Source of the DNA: Planctomycetaceae bacterium
GTDB taxonomy: Bacteria > Planctomycetota > Planctomycetia > Planctomycetales > Planctomycetaceae
Direction of reading: 5' to 3'
Length of the DNA stretch: 64,000 nucleotides
Assembly: GCA_002726205.1 (NCBI GenBank)
Contig: PBSL01000074.1
Location: forward strand, 1 to 64,000
Below, piece after piece: positions 36,105-44,545 of this stretch. A model generated the notes under the pieces. The model worked only from the letters and a program-made list of their open reading frames with translations, did not search any database and was not told the origin of the DNA. Position numbers and translations under genes: made by a program. Numbering within the stretch: the stretch's first letter is position 1; every line of letters begins with the position of its first letter.

Positions 36105-37667
36105 ATGATTCTCGAGGGATTGGTGACGACCGTCTCGCCCTCCGGCGAACTCAACCTGGCACCGATGGGGCCCGAGGTCGACGGGTCGATGTCGCGGTTC
36201 GTGCTGCGGCCGTTCCAGACGTCAACGACTTTCAGCAACCTGGTCGAGCGGTCCGAGGGAGTATTTCACGTCACCGATGACGTGCTGTTGCTGGCTCACG
36301 CGGCGACCGGAACCGTGGTACCGCCCCCCGAGACCTTCGCAGCCGAAGTGGTCCAGGGGCGGGTGGTTGCCGGGGCCTGCCGGTGGTACGAGTTTCGGAT
36401 CGAAGAGATCGACACCAGCAGCGAGCGGGCGGAATTGACGGCTCGGGTTGTCCATTCGGGTCGGCTGCGTGATTTTGCCGGCCTCCACCGCGCCCGCCAC
36501 GCGGTCGTGGAAGCGGCGATCCTGGCCACCCGTGTTCACCTGCTGCCCCCCGATGACCTCCGCCGGCAATTTGCCGACCTGGCCGTCATCGTCGACAAGA
36601 CCGCCGGACCGCGGGAACGGGAGGCATTTGAATTGCTCGAAAGTCACGTCGTCGAGGCGATGGATCATCCCCTGACGGTGAAAGTGTCGACGGGGGCACG
36701 ACTGCACTTGGGGCTGCTTTCCCATGGAGGAAACAGCCCGCGGCAGTTCGGCGGGGCCGGGATGATGATCGAGGATCCGGGTGTTCGACTCACCGCCAGC
36801 CCGGCCGACCACGACCAGGTCGTGATGGTGTCCGAGGGTGACCGGATCGAGGATTCCAACCGCGCCAGTCGATGGTTGGAGCGGATCGGTGCGCACGGCG
36901 ACTGCCGGCTGCCCGGCGTTCGTATTGAGATCAGCGACGTGATTTCCCCGCACGCCGGTCTGGGCTCGGGCACGCAATTGGCATTGGCCGTGGCGCGTGC
37001 GGTGGCGGGGTTGAGTGGTGCCGGTTTCCGGGCAGTCGAACTGGCCGCAGCGGTCGGGCGTGGTGAACGGTCGGGCGTTGGGATCCATGGATTCGAACAC
37101 GGAGGATTTCTGGTCGATGCCGGAGGCCGTACGGGGCAGGTTGCCGCGTTGGTTGCTCGTGCCGATGTTCCCGCTGCGTGGCGGATCGTGCTCGCCGGGC
37201 CGGCAACCGGCAAGGGACTTACCGGCGAGGCCGAGCGCGAGGCGTTCGCCCGCTGTCGCGAGATGCCGTGCGAAGCGACCAGGGCTCTTAGCAGCCTGTT
37301 GTTGCAACAGGTGCTTCCGGGTTTGAACGAGGGTGACATCGACGAGGCCGGTGAGGGACTGTTCCTGTTCGGTCGGCTGGTGGGCGAGTCGTTTGCGGCG
37401 GTGCAGGGGGGATGTTACGCCGATCCGCAAATGGCGTCACTGGTCGAGTGGGTTCGCGGCAAGGGCATCCGCGGCGTCGGCCAGTCATCGTGGGGTCCGA
37501 CGATCTGGATGCTGTGTCCCGACCGGGCCACGGCCGACTCGCTGGCCGCCGATGTCGCCGGTCGCCCGGGAGTGGGCTGGTGCCGCGTCGTGCGGCCGTT
37601 GAACCGGGGCGCTGATGTGCGGGCCGTGATCGATCAGCCCCGCAGGACCCTGTCGAAGAGCGGGTAG
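36105..37667 (+). CDS. DUF447 - beta-ribofuranosylaminobenzene 5'-phosphate synthase fusion
   Basis: A 520-residue two-domain protein. Residues 1 to about 190 match DUF447 (ILEGLVTTVSPSGELNLAPMGPEV), a flavin-reductase-like archaeal family. Residues from about 192 are a GHMP-kinase-fold beta-RFAP synthase: KVSTGARLHLGLLSHGG, the GHMP glycine/serine motif SPHAGLGSGTQLALAVARA, and QSSWGPTIWML near the end. Beta-RFAP synthase makes the first committed precursor of the methanopterin arm from PRPP and p-hydroxybenzoate or p-aminobenzoate, so it belongs with fae and mtdC upstream. TATCCT lies six bases before the ATG. The 3' end overlaps the convergent hydrolase by 34 bases. Confidence 0.88.
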   Translation: MILEGLVTTVSPSGELNLAPMGPEVDGSMSRFVLRPFQTSTTFSNLVERSEGVFHVTDDVLLLAHAATGTVVPPPETFAAEVVQGRVVAGACRWYEFRIEEIDTSSERAELTARVVHSGRLRDFAGLHRARHAVVEAAILATRVHLLPPDDLRRQFADLAVIVDKTAGPREREAFELLESHVVEAMDHPLTVKVSTGARLHLGLLSHGGNSPRQFGGAGMMIEDPGVRLTASPADHDQVVMVSEGDRIEDSNRASRWLERIGAHGDCRLPGVRIEISDVISPHAGLGSGTQLALAVARAVAGLSGAGFRAVELAAAVGRGERSGVGIHGFEHGGFLVDAGGRTGQVAALVARADVPAAWRIVLAGPATGKGLTGEAEREAFARCREMPCEATRALSSLLLQQVLPGLNEGDIDEAGEGLFLFGRLVGESFAAVQGGCYADPQMASLVEWVRGKGIRGVGQSSWGPTIWMLCPDRATADSLAADVAGRPGVGWCRVVRPLNRGADVRAVIDQPRRTLSKSG

Positions 37668-38755
37668 GCCAGTTTGCCATTCCAGCGGTGTCCGCCTTCG
37701 AAGCGGTCGAAGTGTAACCGGTCGCCGGCGCCCAGAGCCTTGTACGCCCGGTGGAGTCGCCCACGAAAGACCTCGTCCCACTGCTTCACGATCAATCCGT
37801 CCCTCGAGCCGGTTTCCCAGACCGCAGGCCGCGGAGCGATCAGTGATCCGATTTCCGAATAGTCAGCGTACTCGAGCAGCCCGGGAATGATCTGCGATCC
37901 GCAACTGTAACGACCTCGGATTCGCTCCTGCAGCAGGTTGAGCGCACCGCTGACGGCTGCCACCTTGATACGGCGGTCGATGGCCGAGACCATCATCGTC
38001 ATCCGACCTCCGTAGGAAAGCCCCGCGCAGCCCAGTCGCGATCCGTCGGTCTCGGGACGTTGCCCGAGCAGGTCGAGTGTCCAGCGGAGGTCGCGGAGAT
38101 TGGCGGTGAGCGAGAGGCGGCCAAGTGCCTGCATGCGAACGAAGGTGGTCGCACACGGGTCGGTGCCACCGTACTTCAGCTTGTCCACCCGCCGGCCGAA
38201 CGGGATCATGCAGGGGGCGGCGACCACGTAGCCCCGTCGGACGAACTGCAAGCCGTAGTCGTAATTTGCCGTCTGGATCGCCTCGGCCACGCCCTCGATG
38301 TCGGTCCGTCCCACGACCGGATGATGGCCGTAGGTTCCGTGCCCGTGGACACACAGCACGGCCGCCCGTTTCTGGCCGGGCTTCCAGTCGGACGGGACCA
38401 GCAGGTAGAGCGGCAGGCTGTCGATGCCGGGTGACTGCAGGAGCAACTCGTAGCGGAGATGGTCTTTTTGCTTGACCTGCGATTCCTTTTTCACGGTGAA
38501 TCGCCTGGGTGGTCGGCTCTCGCCAAGTAACCGGTTGAGGGTGCGGCGAAATTCGGCCTGCCAGGCCAGGCACTCGTCCCGGGTCTTTCCGGTGAAGAGC
38601 ATCGAGAGCCGGGCCGTTGTGGCCGTGGCCCGGATGGACTGGTTGACGGTACCCTCACCCTCACCGCGGTCGGCTTGTGCGAACGAGCGGGAGGAGAACA
38701 GTGGGGCGATTGCTGCAGGCAGCGCGGCCAGCAGTTCTCGACGATGCAACGTCAT
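37634..38755 (-). CDS. Exported alpha/beta hydrolase
   Basis: A 373-residue alpha/beta hydrolase with a Tat-like signal (HRRELLAALPAAIAPLF). The nucleophile is in GLSYGGRM, the acid probably in ETGSRDGLIV, and the histidine in FEGGHRWNG. VLCVHGHGTYGHHP is the oxyanion region. It resembles the dienelactone-hydrolase/acetyl-xylan-esterase-like (abhydrolase_7) proteins that are common in planctomycetes and often act on carbohydrate esters. It lies 36 bases downstream of the kduD-like gene, so a shared sugar-acid or polysaccharide pathway is plausible. Confidence 0.85.
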   Translation of the reverse strand: MTLHRRELLAALPAAIAPLFSSRSFAQADRGEGEGTVNQSIRATATTARLSMLFTGKTRDECLAWQAEFRRTLNRLLGESRPPRRFTVKKESQVKQKDHLRYELLLQSPGIDSLPLYLLVPSDWKPGQKRAAVLCVHGHGTYGHHPVVGRTDIEGVAEAIQTANYDYGLQFVRRGYVVAAPCMIPFGRRVDKLKYGGTDPCATTFVRMQALGRLSLTANLRDLRWTLDLLGQRPETDGSRLGCAGLSYGGRMTMMVSAIDRRIKVAAVSGALNLLQERIRGRYSCGSQIIPGLLEYADYSEIGSLIAPRPAVWETGSRDGLIVKQWDEVFRGRLHRAYKALGAGDRLHFDRFEGGHRWNGKLAYPLFDRVLRG

Positions 38756-38791
38756 GAGAGATTCCCTGCGAATGACCGGGAGAAGGGGCGG

Positions 38792-39553
38792 CTATCCCAC
38801 CAGCCAGCCGCCGTCGATGGGGATGATGCTGCCGTGCATGTAGTTGGAAGCATCGGAGGCAAGGAAGACGGCCAAGCCGGCCAGCTCTTCGGGTTGTCCC
38901 CAACGCCCCATCGGGATGCGGTCGAGGATCTGTGGCCCGCGAACCGGGTCCTCCTTGAGCACCGCGGGCAGGTCGGTGTCAAAGTAACCCGGGCAGATGC
39001 AGTTGACGTTGATGCCTCGACCGGCCCACGAGTTGGCCAGCGCACGGGTCAGACCGGCGATGGCATGCTTGGCCGAGGCGTAGGCGGGAATGTCGAGACC
39101 TCCCTGGAAGGTCATCACCGAACCGATGTTGATGATCTTGCCACGGCCGCGGGTGAGCATCGACGTGACAGCCTGTTGGGAGAGATCAAATGCTGCGGTC
39201 AGGTGGACTTCCAACTGCCGTCTCCAGATCTCCAGCGGAAACGACTCGGGCGCACCGCGGCCACCACCACCGGCGTTGTTGACCAGGATGTCGATCGATC
39301 CCAGTTCGTCGGAGACCCGGGAGATGAGTCCCTCGCGGTCGGCGGCGTTGGAGAGATCGACCTGGAGATCCAGGAATCGCCGCCCGACCGCTTCAACCCG
39401 CTCTCGCGTCTCGGTTGCCTCACCGCTCTTGGAGACGCAGGCGATGTCGGCTCCGGCCTCGGCCAACCCGACCGCGATCGCACGTCCCAGGCCACGTCGG
39501 CCACCGGTGACCAGCGCCGTGCGGCCATCAAGCTGGAAGAGATCGAGGATCAT
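38792..39553 (-). CDS. SDR-family oxidoreductase, KduD-like
   Basis: A 253-residue short-chain dehydrogenase. The NAD(P)-binding motif is TGGRRGLGRAIA, and NNAGGGG follows. The catalytic Ser-Tyr-Lys are in NIGSVMTFQGG and YASAKHA, and PIDGGWLVG closes the protein. The overall pattern is closest to 2-dehydro-3-deoxy-D-gluconate 5-dehydrogenase (KduD), which acts in pectin or uronate breakdown. SDR substrate calls by eye are unreliable, so no symbol is given. It heads a two-gene unit with the exported hydrolase. Confidence 0.88.
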   Translation of the reverse strand: MILDLFQLDGRTALVTGGRRGLGRAIAVGLAEAGADIACVSKSGEATETRERVEAVGRRFLDLQVDLSNAADREGLISRVSDELGSIDILVNNAGGGGRGAPESFPLEIWRRQLEVHLTAAFDLSQQAVTSMLTRGRGKIINIGSVMTFQGGLDIPAYASAKHAIAGLTRALANSWAGRGINVNCICPGYFDTDLPAVLKEDPVRGPQILDRIPMGRWGQPEELAGLAVFLASDASNYMHGSIIPIDGGWLVG

Positions 39554-39579
39554 TGGTCACACTCCCTGGGGTTGGGATC

Positions 39580-39585
39580 GTTATA
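39580..39585 (-). promoter_or_regulatory. Possible -10 element of the kduD-like gene
   Basis: TATAAC (5 of 6) on the minus strand, 26 bases before the ATG at 39553, with AGGGAG as ribosome-binding site in between. The -35 is poor (TGGCAT). The rest of this 280-base gap shows no gene or repeat. Confidence 0.35.
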
Positions 39586-39833
39586 CGGTGGAAGATCCCG
39601 GCATGCCACCGGTTGTCGGAATCTCTGGCAAACTCGACAACAGTATTGAAGGGCGGAAGAACAACGGTACAGTATGGGAAGAACGGTTGGCTTCGTGGGT
39701 CGAGGGCAACCGGGCTGGGATGTCGGGCCGGAAGAAACCGCAAGGCTATCCGGTCAGGCACTGGTGATCATGATTAACAACTGGACAGGGACGGCCGGTT
39801 CGGCCCCGGGAGGAGGGGTCGGAAAGGGACGCG

Positions 39834-41051
39834 ATGTTTGTGGTGGGTCGTGATGAAGGGATTGGTTCAGTGGTTTCACGACGAGACTTCCTGCGTGTTG
39901 GTGGACTGAGCGTCGTCAGCCTCTCGGTAGCCGAGAAGGCCGCGCTGGCGCGGCGGTCCGGCGCCGAAAATCGCAGCGTTATTCTGCTGTTGATGAGCGG
40001 TGGGGCTAGCCAGCTGGAGACTTTCGATCCCAAGCCCGACGCGCCGTCGGGGATTCGTGGTCCGCTGCGAGCGATTGACACGGCGGTTCCCGGTCTGCAG
40101 TTTTCAGAAGGGCTGCCGCGTCTGGCCGAGCGAGCCGATCGTCTCTCGATCGTTCGCACGCTCAACCATTCGGCAGCAGCGATCCATGAAACCGGTTTGC
40201 AGTTGCTACAGACCGGGCGGCTGGCCAGCGGTGGTCAGGACTTCCCGTCGTTCGGCGCTGCGACAAGCCGGGTGTTCGATAGCAACCGCCCCGTTCCCGC
40301 TTACGTTGTCCTGCCCCGGGTGATTGACCGGACCGGTGTCAATGTCTCTAGAGGACAGGGCGCCGCATTCCTGGGATCGGCCTACGAACCGACCATCATC
40401 GACCGCGAACTGCCGGCGGTGTTTCAGCAGGTGCCGTCGGAGACGCTTCCGGCACTCGACCCGGATGTCTTCGCCTGCGAAAAAGACGCGGTTCGACGCG
40501 GGTACGGAGAGACCCGCTTTGGACGTCTCTGCTGCCGGGCACGCCAGTTGATCGAACGGGGAGTGGCCGTCGTGACGGTCAACCTCTTCGATCGACTCTA
40601 CGGCCAGGTCACCTGGGACGCTCATGCGGCTGCCGACGCGGCGCCGGGGACGTTGTTCGATTACCGCGATCAGCTCTGTCCGGAATTCGACAAGGCCGCC
40701 GCTGCACTTCTCGACGATCTCAGTCAACGAGGTCTCTGGCAGGATACCCTCGTTGTCGCCGTCGGCGAATTCGGTCGGACACCGCGGTTGAATCCCAACG
40801 GTGGTCGTGACCACTGGTCCAACGCGTGGTCGGCAATGCTGGCCGGAGGCAAGGTGCCCGGAGGACAGGTCATCGGCAGCACCGATGCCTGTGCCGGTAG
40901 TGTCATCGATCAACCGGTCGATCCATCCGAGTTGACCGCGACGATCTACCATCACCTGGGGATTGATCCGCATACGGAATTGACCGTGGCGGATGGATCA
41001 ACAATCCCGCTGCTCGAGGCGGATCCGCTGCGGGCACTCGGCGATGCATGA
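39834..41051 (+). CDS. DUF1501 protein with Tat signal
   Basis: A 405-residue protein of the DUF1501 family, abundant in planctomycetes and remotely related to alkaline phosphatase/sulfatase folds. The Tat motif SRRDFLRVGG is near residue 17. Core motifs are LLLMSGGASQLETFDPKPDAP, IVRTLNHSAAAIHETG, VVAVGEFGRTPRLNPNGGRDHW and the C-terminal TIYHHLGIDP. In other planctomycetes DUF1501 genes pair with DUF1549/DUF1553 cytochrome-like genes; none is adjacent here. The function is unknown and its location is probably the periplasm. Confidence 0.92.
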   Translation: MFVVGRDEGIGSVVSRRDFLRVGGLSVVSLSVAEKAALARRSGAENRSVILLLMSGGASQLETFDPKPDAPSGIRGPLRAIDTAVPGLQFSEGLPRLAERADRLSIVRTLNHSAAAIHETGLQLLQTGRLASGGQDFPSFGAATSRVFDSNRPVPAYVVLPRVIDRTGVNVSRGQGAAFLGSAYEPTIIDRELPAVFQQVPSETLPALDPDVFACEKDAVRRGYGETRFGRLCCRARQLIERGVAVVTVNLFDRLYGQVTWDAHAAADAAPGTLFDYRDQLCPEFDKAAAALLDDLSQRGLWQDTLVVAVGEFGRTPRLNPNGGRDHWSNAWSAMLAGGKVPGGQVIGSTDACAGSVIDQPVDPSELTATIYHHLGIDPHTELTVADGSTIPLLEADPLRALGDA

Positions 41052-41111
41052 GCCGGTGTGACCGTCTCGCAGCCAATACCCCCATGTTCCCGGCAGAAGC
41101 CCCGGCCCGGG

Positions 41112-42419
41112 CTATTGGTCATGGTCGTGGTCGTGGTCGTGTGAGTGGTCGTGGTCGTGGTCGTGGTCGTGTGAGTGGTCGTGTGAGTGGTCGTGTGAGT
41201 GGTCGTGTGAGTGGTCGTGTGAGTGGTTGGCGGGTGTCGGTGACTGGTTCGGAGCGGGTATGAAGGCCGCGTTGGCCGCCCGGTAGACATCACGCAAGGG
41301 GATTCCCGCCGCTGCAGCCACGCGGGCACAGTCCTCGAATTCCGGTGTGAAGACTTCACGTTCGCCCGACCGCCATCCTCGCTTTCCCGCAACCGGTCCC
41401 CAGGGCGTCTCGACAATCGTCGACTCTCGCAATCTCACCGATCGTTCGAGAAGGTGCCGGCGGATACCAAATGTCGCGGTTTCGTCAAAGAGAATCGATT
41501 CCATTCGCTCCTGGTCGGCCTGTCGGCAGAGAACCGAGAGCACAACTCCGGGGCGATCTTTCTTCATCTGGGCGGCCACTGCGAAAACATCCAGCGCACC
41601 GGCTTCCAGCAACCGTGTCCGGACATAACCAATGGTCTCGCCCGGGACATCATCGAGGTTGGTTTCCAGGAGCCAGACACGGTCAGTGTCCGGTGAAATC
41701 GTCGCGGTGCCCACGAACAGCCGCAACAGGTTGGCTCGCTGTGGAAAGTCCTTTGTGCCGGCACCGTAACCAATCTGCTCGATCGTCATCTCCGGTAGAC
41801 TCGCGAACCGATCGACCACCGTCCTGACAATCGCCGCACCGGTTGGAGTCGTCAGTTCGGCCTCGATGGGCACATCGACCAGCGGGATACCCTTGAGCAG
41901 TTCCGCGGTGCCGGGAGCGGGAACGGTGCAGATGCCATGGTCGATGTGTATCTGGCCACGGCCCGTCGGGATGGGGCTGCAGACGATCGTGTCGGCTCCC
42001 AGCAGATCGAACCCGATGGCAGCACCAACGATATCAACGATCGAGTCGATGGCGCCGACCTCGTGAAAGTGCACCTGGTCGATTGTTGACCCATGAACGC
42101 GGGCCTCGGCCGTCGCCACCGCTGTGAAGATCTCTCTGGCCAGCGTCTTCTGCGAGGCGGTGATCCGGTCGCCCCGGTCAAGCAGGGACTCGATGTCGGA
42201 CAGGTGCCGGTGGGCGTGCTGTTGGGGATGTTCGACGTGAACGTGGGTTGCTCGGAAACCACCCTTGACGACGGTCTGGCACTCCAGGCGGACACCATCG
42301 AGCCCCATCGAGTCGATGCCCGAACGGATCAATTCGATGTCGACGCCGGCGTCGATCAACGCTCCCAGCGTCATGTCGCCGCTGATCCCAGTTGAGCAAT
42401 CCAGGTAGACTGTCCGCAC
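41112..42419 (-). CDS. larC: Nickel-insertion protein LarC with His/Asp tail
   Basis: About 435 residues. LarC inserts nickel into the pincer nucleotide cofactor of lactate racemase and related enzymes. The N-terminal LarC1 region starts RTVYLDCSTGISGDM and includes VHFHEVGAIDSIVDIVG; the C-terminal region includes ETNLDDVPGE and RQADQERMESILFDETATFGIRR. GTG at 42419 follows GGGGAG. The protein ends in a run of HSHD and HD repeats with 18 histidines, a probable nickel store. LarB, LarE and LarA are not in the window. It appears to be the last gene of the minus-strand run that begins with batA at 53022. Confidence 0.93.
   Translation of the reverse strand: MRTVYLDCSTGISGDMTLGALIDAGVDIELIRSGIDSMGLDGVRLECQTVVKGGFRATHVHVEHPQQHAHRHLSDIESLLDRGDRITASQKTLAREIFTAVATAEARVHGSTIDQVHFHEVGAIDSIVDIVGAAIGFDLLGADTIVCSPIPTGRGQIHIDHGICTVPAPGTAELLKGIPLVDVPIEAELTTPTGAAIVRTVVDRFASLPEMTIEQIGYGAGTKDFPQRANLLRLFVGTATISPDTDRVWLLETNLDDVPGETIGYVRTRLLEAGALDVFAVAAQMKKDRPGVVLSVLCRQADQERMESILFDETATFGIRRHLLERSVRLRESTIVETPWGPVAGKRGWRSGEREVFTPEFEDCARVAAAAGIPLRDVYRAANAAFIPAPNQSPTPANHSHDHSHDHSHDHSHDHSHDHDHDHDHSHDHDHDHDQ
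41118..41226 (-). repeat. Tandem hexamer/12-mer repeat encoding the LarC His/Asp tail
   Basis: Runs of ggtcgt and gtgtgagtggtc units. On the minus strand they read CAT/CAC-GAC and CAC-TCA-CAC-GAC, i.e. HD and HSHD repeats. The array stays in frame with larC and could change length by slippage. Confidence 0.9.
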
Positions 42420-42451
42420 GGCAACTCCCCGAAACCCCGGGCACCAGATTC

Positions 42452-43309
42452 CTAGCCACCATCCTGCGCCCGGCACGCAGCCAGGATAGCCTCCACTCGT
42501 TCCGGACCACTCGCGGGAATATCCGTTGCAGCCACGGCCGGAATTGCCTCTGCTGCCGCACTCTCGTCGGCCGATTCCTCGACATCGCCTGCCGGTGTTT
42601 CTTCAGCCAGTGTTTCTTCAGCCGGTGTTTCTTCAGCCGGTGTTTCTTCAGCCGGTGTTTCTTCAGCCGGTGTTTCTTCAGCCGGTGCCGCCCCGTCACC
42701 GTCCTGCAAGCGAGCCAGTTCCAGTGGCGAGAGGTTACTGGTGTCGGCTGGGGCTGAAGCTTTCGGGGCAGCTTCCTGGGCCGGAGCTTCGGGGGCGGCG
42801 GCGGGAGCTTCGGTGGCAGGTGTTTCGCTGACCGCGGTGGCGGCTTCGCTGTCCTGCAGTCGCGCCAATTCCAGCGGCGAGAGGTTGCTGGTATCGGCCG
42901 GGGCGGGAGTTTCGGGGGCGGCGGCGGGAGCTTCGGTGGCGGGTGTTTCGCTGACCGCGGCGTCGGCTTCACTGTCCTGCAGTCGCGCCAGTTCCAGCGG
43001 CGAGAGGTTGCTGGTATCGGCCGGGGCAGGAGGTTTCGCGGCGGGTGTTTCCGTGGTCGCAGCGACCGACGGTTTGTCGTCCGGTGTTGATTCGGCAGGT
43101 GTTTCGACGGTGACAATCTTCAGGTACTGAGGATGGATGTCGTACCAGCCGATGTCCTCGCTTCCTTTGAATTCGACCAGCGCCTGACCATTCATGCTGA
43201 CCGTCTTGACTTGACCGGTCAGACCGGTAAACCGCTTGAGTTCCAAGGGCGAATCTTCGACCTGAACGAACCGCCCGGTCCATTCCTGCTTGAGCAATTC
43301 GATGGACAT
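42452..43309 (-). CDS. SH3-like domain protein with SPLELARLQD repeats
   Basis: A 285-residue protein. Residues 1-70 look like a small SH3/KOW-type barrel (GRFVQVEDSPLELKRF, TGQVKTVSMNGQALVEF, GWYDIHPQYLKIV). The rest is Ala/Pro/Glu-rich, with NLSPLELARLQD repeated exactly at residues 101-112, 142-153 and 192-203, a degenerate SPLELKRF at 20-27, six AEETP-type units at about 210-240, and a final helix (ERVEAILAACRAQD). I recall planctomycete proteins with this SH3-like start and helix end but no known function. The repeated motif may be a docking peptide (inference). It lies 32 bases upstream of larC. Confidence 0.75.
   Translation of the reverse strand: MSIELLKQEWTGRFVQVEDSPLELKRFTGLTGQVKTVSMNGQALVEFKGSEDIGWYDIHPQYLKIVTVETPAESTPDDKPSVAATTETPAAKPPAPADTSNLSPLELARLQDSEADAAVSETPATEAPAAAPETPAPADTSNLSPLELARLQDSEAATAVSETPATEAPAAAPEAPAQEAAPKASAPADTSNLSPLELARLQDGDGAAPAEETPAEETPAEETPAEETPAEETLAEETPAGDVEESADESAAAEAIPAVAATDIPASGPERVEAILAACRAQDGG
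42590..42692 (-). repeat. 15-bp tandem repeat encoding AEETP units
   Basis: About six near-identical copies of gtgtttcttcagccg within the SH3-like protein gene, giving Ala-Glu-Glu-Thr-Pro repeats (one unit has Leu in place of Pro). Confidence 0.9.
42700..43030 (-). repeat. Three long direct repeats carrying the SPLELARLQD motif
   Basis: Three blocks of about 50-60 bases, at roughly 42706, 42852 and 42972, are nearly identical at nucleotide level. The flanking gcggcgggagcttcggtggc segments also repeat, which points to recent duplication inside the gene. Confidence 0.8.
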
Positions 43310-43408
43310 CCGCGTTCCCTGTTCGATGTGCTGTTCGACGGTTTCCCGCTCAACCGAGCGGTTATTGTGTGAGATGCTCGGTGGGGATTCAAGGCCCTGG
43401 TTTCAGAC

Positions 43409-44545
43409 CTATCGCTGATAGATTGGCAGATACTGGTACTCGACGGCCAGTGCCAGTACCGACATGCAGGTGGCGTAATTGGCTCCGTGCGTTCGCTCGC
43501 TGCCGTGTTTCGCCTGCCAACTGCCGGCGGTCTCCTGCTCGGCCAGCAGGATCGGTACAAGGTGATTTCGGGTTTCGGTCCAGTAGTTTCCCCCGACCTT
43601 GAACATCCCGACACTGCAATAGTAGACGCCGTAGAAGAAGTAATGGTCGGTATATTTCAAGGGGCGTGCCAGGAGATATTCGGCGGCTCCCAGGGTCTCG
43701 TCACTTCGGTGTTTCCCGCAGATCTCCAGGGCCAGGATCCCGGTTCCCGCCCGCGTCGGTGTGGGGGCTCCTCCGGGCTGGTAGGCAAAACCTCGCTGGT
43801 TCCGCACGCTGCACCGGCGAATGTACTCGACCGCACGGTCGATGTTCTCGGCGGGGACATCCGCGCCGACGTTGCGGGCCGCTCTCAGGGCCAGTAACTG
43901 CCAGCCGCTGACACTGATGTCGCTGTCGGTGCTGGTCGGTTGGTAACGCCAGCCACCGGCATGGTGATTGGCCTTGGCGACATTTTGAGATTTGAGGATC
44001 AGTGCGATGGCCCGTTTCAGGGCCTGTCGGCAGTCGTTTGCCAGTGGTTGATCGACCATCCCGATCACCTCGGCGAGCATCAGCGAACTGATGCCGTGGC
44101 TGTACATCGGTCCATGGCTGCGGCGATGAACCAACATGTCGTCGGGACGCTGGTGATCGACGACCCAGCGAATGCCCCGCTGCAGTTGACGACCGTAGGG
44201 ACCCTCACCGGGGACATGTCCGGCGGCCATGAAGGCCATCACCGCCAGGGATGTTGTTGCTGTGGATTCCCCCAACCGGCCCACCGTCCACGCGCCGGAG
44301 GGCTGTTGCTCTCGAGCCAGGAACTCCAGACCCTTGACGATCGCCGAATCGACCTGCCGTTGTTGTTCGGAGATCTGGCCGGGACGCTGTTGCGGTTTCG
44401 TGGCCTTGGCGGGGGGAGTCGCTGGCTTGGTGGCCGGGGACTGGGCGGCGATGCTTGAGACGGAAAACGCGGTGATTGCGACCAGCAGAGCCCGGGCGAT
44501 TGATTGTAGCGGTCGAGGATGTTGCTGCGGTGCCATGATGGTCAT
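43409..44545 (-). CDS. Exported prenyltransferase/squalene-oxidase-repeat protein
   Basis: A 378-residue protein with a signal peptide (ARALLVAITAFSVSSIAAQ) and an alpha/alpha-toroid made of terpenoid-cyclase-type repeats (GLEFLAREQQPSGAWTVG; GLAMLAEVIG-like helices; GGWRYQPTSTDSDISVSGWQLLALRAAR; GTGILALEICGK). It lacks an obvious DxDD cyclase motif (TSTDSDISV is the nearest), so it is probably a non-enzymatic relative, as often seen in planctomycetes. Its ATG overlaps the stop of the preceding DUF4175-like gene as ATGA, tying it to the first Bat cassette. Confidence 0.85.
   Translation of the reverse strand: MTIMAPQQHPRPLQSIARALLVAITAFSVSSIAAQSPATKPATPPAKATKPQQRPGQISEQQRQVDSAIVKGLEFLAREQQPSGAWTVGRLGESTATTSLAVMAFMAAGHVPGEGPYGRQLQRGIRWVVDHQRPDDMLVHRRSHGPMYSHGISSLMLAEVIGMVDQPLANDCRQALKRAIALILKSQNVAKANHHAGGWRYQPTSTDSDISVSGWQLLALRAARNVGADVPAENIDRAVEYIRRCSVRNQRGFAYQPGGAPTPTRAGTGILALEICGKHRSDETLGAAEYLLARPLKYTDHYFFYGVYYCSVGMFKVGGNYWTETRNHLVPILLAEQETAGSWQAKHGSERTHGANYATCMSVLALAVEYQYLPIYQR

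Noticed and set aside
39554-39833. Small coding frame (39553-39777) in the kduD/DUF1501 gap
   Set aside because: It starts inside the ribosome-binding region of the divergent gene, has no ribosome-binding site and no recognisable features.
41048-41263. Plus-strand frame encoding Gly-Arg-Val-Ser repeats
   Set aside because: It is the reverse reading of the LarC histidine tail and overlaps the end of larC; no independent signals.
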